From Bacillota bacterium (GTDB lineage Bacteria > Bacillota > Clostridia > Christensenellales > UMGS416), in NCBI GenBank assembly GCA_023422005.1, contig JAEZSC010000087.1, positions 1 to 25,683 of the forward strand: a stretch of DNA of 25,683 nt, given 5' to 3'. The notes beneath the pieces are model-generated. The model worked only from the letters and a program-made list of their open reading frames with translations. It was not told where the DNA came from and made no database searches. Position 1 is the first letter of the stretch; each line of letters starts with the position of its first letter. The translations under genes were made by a program, and so were the position numbers. Below are positions 6,931 through 14,517 of the stretch, in pieces.

Positions 6931-7425
6931 TTACAGTTTCTTAAGCATGCCGCAAACGGTATAGGGAACCCCCTGCGGCCGGAAAGGCTCATCTGGGACG
7001 AACCCTTGTTCTTCGTACCATTTCTTCAAGACGGTATTTTCATTGATCATGCCCAGGCCAATCTCCTGTAATCCGATCTGGCGCGCAACTTGGCATGCGC
7101 ATTCCATGAGCGCCATACCATACCCTTTGTGGCGGTGCTCTGGTGCGACGGCAAGCCGGGTGATTTCGTATGCTCCGTGATAGGGTGCGACTGCAACAAA
7201 CCCGACCCAGTCTGATCTCTCCCGAATACCCAGGCAATGGGCGTCCTTACGGTCAAGCTGGGCTAGCAGCCGTTCTTCCGTTATGAAGGCTACATGCTGC
7301 GGGCAGTTTTTCTCCGTGAGCCCCATCTCCTGGGCCACACCCAGAAAGGAACGCCGCAGCAACCGCGTGATTTGAGTGTAATCCTGAGCAATATTTACCG
7401 GTACAACCGTTCCCTGGAAGCTCAT
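6931..7425 (-). CDS. GNAT-family N-acetyltransferase
   Basis: This 164-residue protein should transfer an acetyl group from acetyl-CoA to an unidentified amine. The acetyl-CoA binding motif A is ITRLAVAPEHRHKGYG, with the R/Q-x-x-G-x-G/A core RHKGYG (about residues 102-107). The C-terminal part has the motif B pattern NTVLKKWYEEQGFV, usual for the family. Its ATG overlaps the galT stop by four bases (ATGA type), so the two genes are translationally coupled. A GC-rich hairpin lies downstream (about 6900-6916) but has no T tract. No substrate can be inferred from position alone. Confidence 0.9.
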   Translation of the reverse strand: MSFQGTVVPVNIAQDYTQITRLLRRSFLGVAQEMGLTEKNCPQHVAFITEERLLAQLDRKDAHCLGIRERSDWVGFVAVAPYHGAYEITRLAVAPEHRHKGYGMALMECACQVARQIGLQEIGLGMINENTVLKKWYEEQGFVPDEPFRPQGVPYTVCGMLKKL

Positions 7426-8957
7426 AGCCCATAGCCCGCGTGCTGCGCGAATCGCAGGAACCCCGCGTGGCCAGCCTCGTCATCCTGGAACACCGCGCAA
7501 TCCTGCAGCACCCGCACGCACTTGTTGGAGCACTCGCCCTGTATGCGGGCCATGGCCTGATCCAGCGTGGCGCTGGGGCCTTCGGCCAGCATGGCGTCCA
7601 ACCAGCGCAGGTGTTTGTTCAGCGGGTGGGCGGTGTCCTCCAGGGCATCGCGGTCATAGGGCACGCTGCCGCACAGGATGTCGGCCAGCGCCCGGAACTC
7701 CGCGTCCAGCCGCCCGGGCAATATGAACAGACCCATGACCTCTATGAGCCCGATGTTCTCCTTCTTGATGTGGTGCAGATCGCCGTGCACGTGGAAGATG
7801 CCCATGGGGTGCTCGGCGCTGGTGCGGTTGTTGCGCAGCACGAAATCCAGTTCCCACGCCTCGCCTCGGCGGCGGGCGATGGGCGTCACGGCGTTGTGGG
7901 GCGAGTCGGTGTGGGCCAAGATGCCCAGGCTCTCGTCGCTGTAGGCCTCCCAGAGGCTCAGCAGGCGGGTGGCTTCCTCGGTGAGGGCGTCGGCGCTCTC
8001 GTGGCGCAGGCGCAGCACCGACATGGGCCAGTGCAGGATGCCTGCTTCCAAGCCCTTCACCGGTGCGCGCAGGCTGTGGCGCACGGCAGCCTTGGACATC
8101 GGCATCGTCCACGCGCCGCCCTGGAAATGGTCATGATTCAGTATGGACCCCCCCACAATGGGAATGCCGGCGTTGGACCCGATGAAGTAGTGGGGGAAGC
8201 GTTCCAGAAAGTCCATCAGCCGCACAAAGGTCTCCCGCCGAATGCGCATGGGCACGTGCACCTCGCGCAGCACGATGCAGTGCTCGGGGTAATAGACATA
8301 GGGCGAATACTGGAAGAACCAGGATTCCTCGTTGAGCGTCACCGGCAGCATTCGCAGCGTCTGGCGGGCGGGGTGGTCCAGCCGGCCGCGGTAGCCCACG
8401 TTGCTGGGGCACAGCTGGCATTTGGGATAGCCCACCTGGGGCAGTGTTTTAAGCCGGGCCACCTCGCGGGGGTCCTTCTCGGGCTTGCTCAGGTTGATCG
8501 TGATTTCCATGGTGCCGTAGGTCGTGTCGTGGTTCCAGGCAATGTTGCGGGCCACGCGATCGCTGCGGATGTAGCCGCTGTCGATGTTGAGACCGTAGAA
8601 CCATTGGCAGGCGGCACGGATGCCCTGGGAGGCTTCCAGAGCCTGAAATTTCGCGGCAATCTCCGAAGGCCGGGGCATCAGCGCGCCCATGAGTTTGGTA
8701 TCGAACAGGTCGCGCTCGGTCTCGGTGTCGTTCTCTATGAGCCCTTGGGCCACGGCATAATCCAGCAGGCGGGACAGGATGGGAAGCGCCGTGCCCTGCG
8801 CGTCGGCCGGGTTTTCCGGCTCCTCGGCGGGCTGGGTCAGATGCAGCGCATCCAACAGCAGATTGCGGGCCATGGGCGCATCCAGCGGTGTCATCATGCC
8901 CCGAGCGATGCCAAAGGCCACCAGCCGTTCTACGTCGGCGGCAGGATTATAGCTCAT
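7422..8957 (-). CDS. galT: UDP-glucose--hexose-1-phosphate uridylyltransferase, class II GalT
   Basis: This 511-residue enzyme exchanges UMP between UDP-glucose and galactose-1-phosphate in the Leloir pathway. The length and motifs match the Firmicutes-type class II GalT rather than the shorter E. coli type. The motif with the catalytic histidine region, GGSILNHDHFQGG, is at about residues 269-281. Further conserved blocks are LPQVGYPKCQLCPSNVGYRGR and FFQYSPYVYYPEHCIVL. Its ATG at 8957 follows an AGGAAG site and a good promoter. No galK or galE is in the window, so the pathway partners must be elsewhere. The gene is followed by the overlapping GNAT gene. Confidence 0.95.
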   Translation of the reverse strand: MSYNPAADVERLVAFGIARGMMTPLDAPMARNLLLDALHLTQPAEEPENPADAQGTALPILSRLLDYAVAQGLIENDTETERDLFDTKLMGALMPRPSEIAAKFQALEASQGIRAACQWFYGLNIDSGYIRSDRVARNIAWNHDTTYGTMEITINLSKPEKDPREVARLKTLPQVGYPKCQLCPSNVGYRGRLDHPARQTLRMLPVTLNEESWFFQYSPYVYYPEHCIVLREVHVPMRIRRETFVRLMDFLERFPHYFIGSNAGIPIVGGSILNHDHFQGGAWTMPMSKAAVRHSLRAPVKGLEAGILHWPMSVLRLRHESADALTEEATRLLSLWEAYSDESLGILAHTDSPHNAVTPIARRRGEAWELDFVLRNNRTSAEHPMGIFHVHGDLHHIKKENIGLIEVMGLFILPGRLDAEFRALADILCGSVPYDRDALEDTAHPLNKHLRWLDAMLAEGPSATLDQAMARIQGECSNKCVRVLQDCAVFQDDEAGHAGFLRFAQHAGYGL

Positions 8958-8989
8958 ATTTTCGGCTTCCTTACTTGTCTTTTTCTAAC

Positions 8990-9018
8990 ATTATAGACCA
9001 CAGGGTGTTCTTTGAAAA
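8990..9018 (-). promoter_or_regulatory. Promoter of galT
   Basis: On the minus strand, TTTTCA (9018-9013) and TATAAT (8995-8990) are separated by 17 bases and lie about 30 bases before the galT ATG. The -10 box is a perfect consensus. Confidence 0.7.
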
Positions 9019-9038
9019 GCGCCGGGGGAGGGCGGACG

Positions 9039-9066
9039 TTGCTTTCCATGAGTGCTTTGTTATAAT
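9039..9066 (+). promoter_or_regulatory. Extended -10 promoter of the flavodoxin-like gene
   Basis: TATAAT at 9061-9066 is preceded by TG at 9058-9059, giving an extended -10 box. TTGCTT at 9039-9044 is a modest -35 with a 16-base spacer. It is divergent from the galT promoter. Confidence 0.65.
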
Positions 9067-9095
9067 GGTAACAAAAGGATTATAGGAGGCAGAGC

Positions 9096-9581
9096 ATGGC
9101 AACCGCGGTCGTGTATTACAGCTTCGGCGGCAATTGCGCCCTGGCGGCCAAGGCATTGGCCGAAAAGTTGGGAGCCAAACTGGTGGAGCTCAAGGAATGC
9201 AAGCCCCGTCCCCATAAGATCAACTTCATGACCATGGGCTTTCAGGCGGCGTTTGGCGTAGGCACGCGCCTGGCCGGCGACCCGGCGGCGCAGGTGGCCG
9301 ATTGCGGCACGCTGCATGTGCTCACGCCGGTGTGGGCCAGTAGCCTGACGCCGGCAGTGCGTTCCTTTTTGAGCGAGACCGACCTCAAGGGAAAGCGCGT
9401 GTACCTGTATGCCGTCATGGCCGACCCGTCTTTGAACGTGAAAAAGATACGGGCCGCCACCCAAAAGCTGGTGACGGCTGCCGGCGGCACGCTGGCAGGT
9501 GCGAAGGGCGTGCTCGGAGCGGCTCCCGGCAAGCCGCCCCGGCAGGAAGCCGCGGCGGACATTCGCGCGCTGGCGCTGTGA
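9096..9581 (+). CDS. Flavodoxin-like protein
   Basis: This 161-residue protein resembles flavodoxins, which carry electrons through bound FMN. The N-terminal strand and phosphate loop, VVYYSFGGNCALAAKAL, match the flavodoxin [ST]-x-x-G-N-[ST] loop, with a cysteine in place of the last threonine. TPVWASSLTPAVRSFL is the usual second flavin-contact region, and RVYLYAVMADPS the following strand. The start has a strong AGGAGG site six bases upstream. The last four bases overlap the GTG start of the transporter gene. Electron partners are unknown. Confidence 0.85.
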   Translation: MATAVVYYSFGGNCALAAKALAEKLGAKLVELKECKPRPHKINFMTMGFQAAFGVGTRLAGDPAAQVADCGTLHVLTPVWASSLTPAVRSFLSETDLKGKRVYLYAVMADPSLNVKKIRAATQKLVTAAGGTLAGAKGVLGAAPGKPPRQEAAADIRALAL

Positions 9582-10024
9582 AAGAGCGTTCTGTGGTGAG
9601 AATCTATTGGTTTTCGTTGGCGCTGGCCGTGGTGGCCAACGTGTTCTATCATGTGTTCCAGAAGCAAACACCCGCCGGTGCGCCTCCCATGCTGGCGCTG
9701 ACGGTCACCTATCTCACGGCCGGCGTCGCGTGCCTGGCGGTCTATGCGCTGTTCCCGGGGCCGGCGGGGTTCGCGGCGGGGTTCCGGGCGCTCAACTGGA
9801 CGTCGGCGGTGCTGGGAGTGACCATCATTTTTCTGGAACTGGGCTTCCTGCTGGCCTATCGCTCCGGCGGCAACGTGAACACCGCGGCGCTGCTGGTCAA
9901 TACGGCGGTGGCCGTGCTGCTGGTGCCTGTGGGCATCGCGCTGTTCCGCGAGGGCTTCAAGCCCATACATGCGGCTGGCATGGCGTTATGCCTTGTTGGG
10001 CTTTTTCTGATGACGCGGAAGTGA
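9578..10024 (+). CDS. Half-size EamA/DMT-superfamily membrane protein
   Basis: This 148-residue protein has about five membrane segments (roughly 8-27, 36-57, 66-90, 97-118 and 124-145). This corresponds to one EamA repeat, whereas standard DMT exporters contain two. The C-terminal part, NTAALLVNTAVAVLLVPVGIALFREG followed by AAGMALCLVGLFLM, is typical of EamA. A single-repeat protein would need to pair with itself or a partner. GTG at 9578 overlaps the preceding stop as GTGA, so translation is coupled to the flavodoxin gene. The substrate is unknown. Confidence 0.8.
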   Translation: MKERSVVRIYWFSLALAVVANVFYHVFQKQTPAGAPPMLALTVTYLTAGVACLAVYALFPGPAGFAAGFRALNWTSAVLGVTIIFLELGFLLAYRSGGNVNTAALLVNTAVAVLLVPVGIALFREGFKPIHAAGMALCLVGLFLMTRK

Positions 10025-10102
10025 AAACCCTCCGGCAGGCCATGGGCCTGCCACCTCCCTTGCTAAGGGAGGCAGGATGCAGCTCAATATCATTTTGATA
10101 AA

Positions 10103-10132
10103 AGCTCGGCAGAGATGCTGAGCTCTTTCTTT
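10103..10132 (+). terminator. Intrinsic terminator of the flavodoxin/EamA transcript
   Basis: AGCTCGGCA (10103-10111) pairs with TGCTGAGCT (10116-10124), including one G-U pair, over a GAGA loop, followed by CTTTCTTT. Confidence 0.75.
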
Positions 10133-10161
10133 ATGTATTGCATGATTCCTTTCGATGCACG

Positions 10162-10194
10162 AAAAAAACCCCTGCCTCGTGGTGAGGCAGAGGG
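10162..10194 (-). terminator. Intrinsic terminator for the minus-strand transcript
   Basis: Read on the minus strand, CCC and CTGCCTC pair with GAGGCAG and GGG around a five-base loop with one bulged base, followed by seven T. It would end the transcript coming from the DUF4097-like gene. Confidence 0.75.
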
Positions 10195-10325
10195 ATAAGC
10201 TTATTTCCTTAACTCAATGATATTGGATATTGCCTTGGCCCCCTTAACAAGGGGCTGGACGCACCCGTTGGGTGCTGCTCGCCCATGCATCCTGGGGCTC
10301 CGGCCGTGGGCCGGTGGGGGTTCCG

Positions 10326-11261
10326 TCATTCGGCGCTTAATTCCACCGAGCTCGCAGATGAGTGCAGCGTGACGGTGGGGCCGCCGCCGTTCAGCTTGCC
10401 GCGCACCAGGCCGCGCTTCTGCTGGGAGACGTCCACCGAAAGGCCGTTCACGGATGCGTTGCCCGCGGAGGTGGAAAGGTCCACATCGGCTGCGGCATCG
10501 GCGGGTATGCTGACACGCACGCCGCCGGCGGAGCTGTCGGCCTTCACACTGGCCTTCACGTCGCGCATGCGCAGCGTGACCGACGACGCCGAGGAATGGG
10601 CGTCCACGGCGCCGCTTACGTCGCTGGCGTCTATGCTGCCGGCGGAGGATTGAAGGCGTATCAGGCCGGCCGCCTCACAGGAATCCACGCGGATGCTGCC
10701 GGCGGAGCTGTGCAGGTTGATGTCGGCGCCCGCCAGTTTGCCGGCGCGCACCGAACCTGCCGAGGAGCTGATCTCGATGCCCTTCTCGGCGATGACATCA
10801 TCCACGTTCACGGAGCCAGCGGAGGACTTCACCCGCAGCGACTGCACCCGCAGACCGCCCTCCACGCGGACGCTGCCAGCTGAAGCCGACACATCCAGCG
10901 TGCCGGAGTAGTTGTTGGGCAGCGTGATCTCCAGCGTCAGCGAGCCGAAGTTGAACAGGCTCAGGCCCCGCTGCCGGTGGGCCCGCACGCGTACCTGGCC
11001 GTTGGCGTTCGTCACATCCAGCACGGCAGGGCCGAACAGGCCGGCGTCGTTGCCGCTCAGGCGCGCTGTGAGCTCCGCTGTGTCAGCTGTTGTAATCCGC
11101 ACCGAGGAGATCTCCGAACTCACGACGACGCTGCCCACGCCCTCCAGAGCCACGATGCGGGGTTCGCTGTCCAGCGGCTGCGTCTCCCATGGGCCGTTCA
11201 GCGCATAAACCAAGCACACGAAGATGATCACGATGCTGGCCACAATCGCAAATGGTTTCAT
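10326..11261 (-). CDS. DUF4097-type repeat protein, membrane-anchored beta-solenoid
   Basis: This 311-residue protein has one N-terminal membrane segment (about 5-22) and an outward part made of repeated SSAGSVxV units. At least nine are visible, including SASAGSVRV, SSAGSVNV, SSAGSVRA, SSAGSIRV, SSAGSIDA, SSASSVTL, SSAGGVRV and SSASSVEL, spaced about 18-22 residues. This is the pattern of DUF4097 proteins, which are predicted right-handed beta-solenoids often encoded near envelope-stress regulators. The ATG follows an AGGAGCT site and its own promoter. The next gene upstream, metG, is unrelated. The role is unknown; an adhesin or envelope function is only inference. Confidence 0.85.
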   Translation of the reverse strand: MKPFAIVASIVIIFVCLVYALNGPWETQPLDSEPRIVALEGVGSVVVSSEISSVRITTADTAELTARLSGNDAGLFGPAVLDVTNANGQVRVRAHRQRGLSLFNFGSLTLEITLPNNYSGTLDVSASAGSVRVEGGLRVQSLRVKSSAGSVNVDDVIAEKGIEISSSAGSVRAGKLAGADINLHSSAGSIRVDSCEAAGLIRLQSSAGSIDASDVSGAVDAHSSASSVTLRMRDVKASVKADSSAGGVRVSIPADAAADVDLSTSAGNASVNGLSVDVSQQKRGLVRGKLNGGGPTVTLHSSASSVELSAE

Positions 11262-11296
11262 GATAAGCTCCTATCGCTTTGTCATATTCTCCCATC

Positions 11297-11325
11297 AGTA
11301 TAGAAGAAAGCCATCCGTGGTGCAA
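11297..11325 (-). promoter_or_regulatory. Promoter of the DUF4097-like gene
   Basis: On the minus strand, TTGCAC (11325-11320) and TATACT (11302-11297) are spaced by 17 bases, just downstream of the metG stop. The gene is therefore probably transcribed independently of metG. Confidence 0.75.
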
Positions 11326-11328
11326 GCC

Positions 11329-12954
11329 TTACTGCCCCGCAGTCAAAGCCTGCTCTTCCTGGGCAATGCGGCCTTCCTCTATGCGGCGGAACAGCACGTC
11401 CACGGGCCCCAGCTCTCCGGCGGGCAGGTCCTCCGGCCCCCAAGCCGGCTCGCCCAAACCCAGCATGGCGCGGATGCGTGCGCACGAGAAGGGGAGGAAG
11501 GGCTCCAGCAGCCGTGACAGGTTGGCGATGGCCCAGGCGCAGGTGCCGATGTCGGCGGAGCATTGGGCCGGGTCCGCCGTGCGGGTGACCCATGGCCGGC
11601 GTTCGTCGTAGAAGCGGTTGAGCCCGCGTACCAGCTCGAAGGCCTCATCCAGCGCCGCCTTGAACTCCAGCTCCTCGATGAGGCGTCCGCAGGTTTGGAA
11701 AGCAGAGCACACCCGCTGGGCCACGGCGGCATCCGGCGCGCCGCCGGGGATGCGGTTGCCCAGATAGCGCGCGGCGAAGGCCAGCGTGCGGTTGACCAGG
11801 TTACCGAAGGCGCCCAGCAGCTCTGCGTTGTGGCTGTGGATGAACTCGCGAAACGTGAAGTCGCTGTTGCGCTTCTCCGGCCCGTTGGCGATCAGGAAGT
11901 AGCGGATGGAATCGGCCTCGTAGCGGTCCAGCAGATCGCCGGCCCACACGGCCCAGTTGGCGCTGGTGGAGATCTTGCGTCCCTCCAGCGTCAGGTATTC
12001 GCTGCTCGCCACGCGGTCCGGCAGGTGATAGCCGCCCGCAGCCTGCAGCAGCGCCGGCAGGATCACCGTGTGGAAGGGCACGTTGTCCTTGCCGTGGACA
12101 TAGTAATGCCGGGCGTCGTCGCTGCGCCAGAAGGCGTCCCAATCCTGCCCATTTTCGTCACACCAATGTTTGCTGGCCGACAGATACCCCAGCACGTTTT
12201 CTGCCCAGATGTATATTTTCTTGCCCTCGTAGCCCTCCTTCGGTACATCGATGCCCCAGTCCAGGTCGCGGGTCAGTGTGCGATCCGGCAGGCCCTCCTT
12301 CACATAGCGCGCCGTGAGGCCCAATGCGTTCTTGCGCCAGTGGGCCGCCCGGGCCAGATAGCCCGACAGGAAGCCCTGCAAGGCGCTCAGGCGCAGAAAC
12401 AGGTGCCGGGAGGGCCGAAAGGCGATGGCCTGGCCGCACAGAGCGCACACGGGTTCCAGCAGCCGCTCGGGTTCCAGCACCTCGCCGCAGGCCTCGCACT
12501 GGTCGCCCCGGGCGGCCTCGCCGCAGCGGGGACACCGCCCCCGCACAAAGCGGTCCGGCAGGAAGCGCCCGCAGCGCTCGCACCAGGCCTGCTCGGTCTG
12601 CCGCTCGTCCACCAGACCGCTTGCGTACATGGCCCGGTGCAGGCCCTGCACAAAGGCCACATGGTGCGCATCCGACGTTTTGGTGTATAGGTCGTAGGTG
12701 AAGCCTAGCCGATCAAAACATGAAACGAAGTCCGCGTGCCAGCGGTCAGCCACGACTCCCGGCGGCACGCCCTCGCGCTCGGCGGCGATGGAGATGGGCG
12801 TGCCGTGGCAGTCGCTGCCGCTGACATAGCACACGTTGTCGCCTTTGAGGCGGTGGTAGCGTGCCAGCACGTCGCCGGGCAGCAGCGCCGCGATGTGGCC
12901 GATGTGCAATGGGCCGTTGGCATAGGGCCACGCGCCGGCAATCAGAATATTCAT
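11329..12954 (-). CDS. metG: Methionyl-tRNA synthetase
   Basis: This 541-residue class I synthetase charges tRNA-Met. The ATP motif HIGH is at about residues 17-20 (PYANGPLHIGH), and the KMSKS-type loop reads GRKISTSANWAVW. Between the two halves of the Rossmann fold is a connective insert with four CxxC pairs (CERC, CPRC, CEAC, CALC), which fits the form with two zinc knuckles. FLIANGPEKRNSDFTF matches the MetRS core, and an anticodon-binding helical domain follows. The protein ends soon after that domain and lacks the C-terminal tRNA-binding module of many bacterial MetRS. The ATG at 12954 follows AAGGAGG. A methionine-specific T-box leader lies immediately upstream. Confidence 0.95.
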   Translation of the reverse strand: MNILIAGAWPYANGPLHIGHIAALLPGDVLARYHRLKGDNVCYVSGSDCHGTPISIAAEREGVPPGVVADRWHADFVSCFDRLGFTYDLYTKTSDAHHVAFVQGLHRAMYASGLVDERQTEQAWCERCGRFLPDRFVRGRCPRCGEAARGDQCEACGEVLEPERLLEPVCALCGQAIAFRPSRHLFLRLSALQGFLSGYLARAAHWRKNALGLTARYVKEGLPDRTLTRDLDWGIDVPKEGYEGKKIYIWAENVLGYLSASKHWCDENGQDWDAFWRSDDARHYYVHGKDNVPFHTVILPALLQAAGGYHLPDRVASSEYLTLEGRKISTSANWAVWAGDLLDRYEADSIRYFLIANGPEKRNSDFTFREFIHSHNAELLGAFGNLVNRTLAFAARYLGNRIPGGAPDAAVAQRVCSAFQTCGRLIEELEFKAALDEAFELVRGLNRFYDERRPWVTRTADPAQCSADIGTCAWAIANLSRLLEPFLPFSCARIRAMLGLGEPAWGPEDLPAGELGPVDVLFRRIEEGRIAQEEQALTAGQ

Positions 12955-12983
12955 TGTATTCCTCCTTTATAAATGAAACAATC

Positions 12984-13018
12984 AAAAAAGCCCGCCTCCT
13001 GAAAGTCAGGAGACGGGC
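12984..13018 (-). terminator. Terminator half of the Met T-box leader
   Basis: On the minus strand, GCCCGTCTCCTGA pairs with TCAGGAGGCGGGC with one mismatch, followed by six T. It sits directly after the conserved T-box sequence and 30 bases before metG. Confidence 0.9.
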
Positions 13019-13265
13019 ATGATGCCGTGTTACCACTCCGATTCGCCACCCCTCGCGGGGAAGGCCTCTATAGGTACGCCGTGCTTTGCGGGATACCCTG
13101 GCGGGATATCGGCCGCCCATGCCGTCGGGAGCTCAAAAGCCCAAGGCTGTTCGCTCCTGCAAGGCTCCGGGGCCATGTTCGGCCCGCCTTTCCCGCTCCC
13201 TTTCAGCAAACGGGAGCTCTCTGTGGAGAAAGGAGGAGGCTTACTCTCCCCGTCATCGCCATCGT
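12984..13265 (-). ncRNA. T-box riboswitch, methionine-specific, upstream of metG
   Basis: The leader begins with GATGACGGGGAGAGTA (13257-13242), the usual start of stem I. It continues with AGAGAG (13222-13217) and the GCTGAAAG block. The specifier loop GAAC-ATG-GCC has ATG at 13176-13174, followed by GGAG. The conserved T-box sequence GGAGTGGTAACACGG is at about 13039-13025. A terminator follows. The methionine codon as specifier agrees with the downstream metG. Uncharged tRNA-Met should favour the antiterminator and switch metG on. Confidence 0.93.
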
Positions 13266-13278
13266 TATGATTTGCCAT

Positions 13279-13307
13279 AGTATATGCCACGGCATGAAAC
13301 CTGTCAA
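13279..13307 (-). promoter_or_regulatory. Promoter of the Met T-box/metG transcript
   Basis: On the minus strand, perfect TTGACA (13307-13302) and TATACT (13284-13279) are separated by 17 bases. The start of transcription would be near 13272, just before T-box stem I. Confidence 0.9.
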
Positions 13308-13311
13308 CAGG

Positions 13312-13450
13312 GGATTTCGCGTCCTTCGTTGCGCCTTGCGCAACTATCGGCTTGCTCTCACATCGGCTAAAGCCGACATTGCCGCAAGCCGGGGCAACGC
13401 CTGCAGGCGCGACCAAAGGGCTTTCCGGTCGCCCTTTGGAAACCTTCGGC
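13312..13450. repeat. Dispersed palindromic repeat, copy A (long form)
   Basis: The copy opens with GGATTTCGCG (13312-13321) and closes with a 46-base core at 13405-13450. The core contains a perfect nine-base-pair stem, CCAAAGGGC (13413-13421) with GCCCTTTGG (13431-13439). The core matches copy B at 18026-18071 in 45 of 46 positions. Between opening and core this copy has further inverted repeats: GTTGCGC/GCGCAAC, TCGGCT/AGCCGA nested in GGCTTGC/GCAAGCC, and GCCTGCAGGC. It fills the gap between metG's promoter and the FtsX-like gene end; no gene is seen at 13310-13476. Confidence 0.8.
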
Positions 13451-13476
13451 ATCAATAACCAATAAGTTATATGAAT

Positions 13477-14517
13477 CTATGCTTGCCGTGCAATCGTCGG
13501 ACGGCGGGGGAGCAGGCCCATGACCAGTGCCAACGCCACAGCCAACGCCGGCACGGCCAGCAGCCGCGGCGCGTTCAGCAGATAGCGGGCATCGGTGCTC
13601 AGGAAGAAGCGCCAGCCCAGCAGCGCGGCGGTCTGCATCAGCACCGCTGCCGCCGCCATCCCCGCGACAGCAGCCGTCAACGCGATCATAGCGCCGGTAA
13701 GCGCCCGCTGCGGCGGCTGCCGCCATAGCGCCAGCGCCGCTGCAATGCCCAGCAGCGCCGAAAGCCAACCCCACTGGCGCGCCATGGCCGCGCCTTCGGT
13801 CAGCGTGCGCGCGGCAGCCTCGGTTGGGTTCTTCACCAGATAGCCCTGGTCATGCAGCGCCTGAGCCACTGCCTGCGCCGCGGAAACCGAGCGCGTCTCC
13901 ACTTCCGCCCGGACGATGGGCAGCGGTTCGTTATCCCGCGAATCTCCTTTGGGCGGCAGCGCCCGCGCGATGGCCTCGTCCAGCCACAGGCCGTCGTCCC
14001 GGGCGGCGCCAGTGGGTGCGGCCACGCCGCTGATCTGCACATCAAGCGCGCCTCCGCCCTCCACGCTGAGGCACACCGTACCGGGCGGCTCACTGTCTGC
14101 CCGGTTGGCCGCTACGGCCAGGCGCTGCGCCAGGGCGCTGCCCAGCAGGGCCTGGGCATTCCACGCGCTGTGGGGCAGCTCTCCTTGAGCCAGCGGTAGG
14201 TTTAGGGATTTCAGTTCCTCTTCCGGGACGGCATAGACCGTGGCAGCCAGCGCGTAACCCAGACCGCCCAGCGTCACCGGCAGCTCGCGCACCGCCACCG
14301 CCGCGCGCACGCCCTCCAGCGCCCGCCATCCGGTGATGGTCTTTTCATCCATCTTGGGTGTGCCGGCACCCATGGGGGCGTACACGCTGAGCACTGGCGG
14401 GCCTTGGGCGGCTAGCTGCGCCGCCGCGTCGGCCCGGCCCAGGCTGGCGGCTAGCGCGATGGTGGCGGCCATGGCAAAAGCCGCCAGCGCCGCCGTGCCG
14501 GCAGAAAGGCCCTTCAT
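13477..14517 (-). CDS. FtsX/MacB-like membrane protein, probable ABC permease-type component
   Basis: This 346-residue protein has one N-terminal membrane segment (about 5-25), a large extracytoplasmic part (about 28-245) and three membrane segments near the C-terminus (about 250-267, 273-296 and 315-337). This is the topology of FtsX/MacB-type permeases. The usual FtsX core sequence between membrane segments is not obvious, so the assignment rests on topology and neighbours. The start chosen (MKGLSAG) follows AGGAGGG, and its ATG overlaps the preceding stop as ATGA. The open frame upstream of this is an alternative-frame reading of the neighbour. It is the last gene of the sigma-factor/ABC cluster. 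Confidence 0.65.
   Translation of the reverse strand: MKGLSAGTAALAAFAMAATIALAASLGRADAAAQLAAQGPPVLSVYAPMGAGTPKMDEKTITGWRALEGVRAAVAVRELPVTLGGLGYALAATVYAVPEEELKSLNLPLAQGELPHSAWNAQALLGSALAQRLAVAANRADSEPPGTVCLSVEGGGALDVQISGVAAPTGAARDDGLWLDEAIARALPPKGDSRDNEPLPIVRAEVETRSVSAAQAVAQALHDQGYLVKNPTEAAARTLTEGAAMARQWGWLSALLGIAAALALWRQPPQRALTGAMIALTAAVAGMAAAAVLMQTAALLGWRFFLSTDARYLLNAPRLLAVPALAVALALVMGLLPRRPTIARQA

Larger units (their letters stand above)
10026..10314. repeat. Palindromic inverted-repeat element (MITE/REPIN-like) between convergent genes
   Basis: The left arm holds two perfect hairpins, GGCAGGCC-ATG-GGCCTGCC (10034-10052) and CCTCCCTT-GCT-AAGGGAGG (10054-10072), then CAATATCATT (10085-10094). 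The right arm, read backwards, has the same order: AATGATATTG (10216-10225), CCCCTT-AAC-AAGGGG (10240-10254) and GCACCC-GTT-GGGTGC (10261-10275). An extra hairpin, CCGGCC-GTG-GGCCGG, is at 10300-10314. The arms are imperfect inverted repeats, and the hairpins are kept although their bases differ. This covers the whole gene-free interval 10025-10325. Confidence 0.6.

Noticed and set aside
7440..8996. 518-codon open frame on the plus strand opposite galT
   Set aside because: It is a low-stop antisense frame of a recognised galT; its composition (runs of His, Gln, Gly, Val) has no domain pattern.
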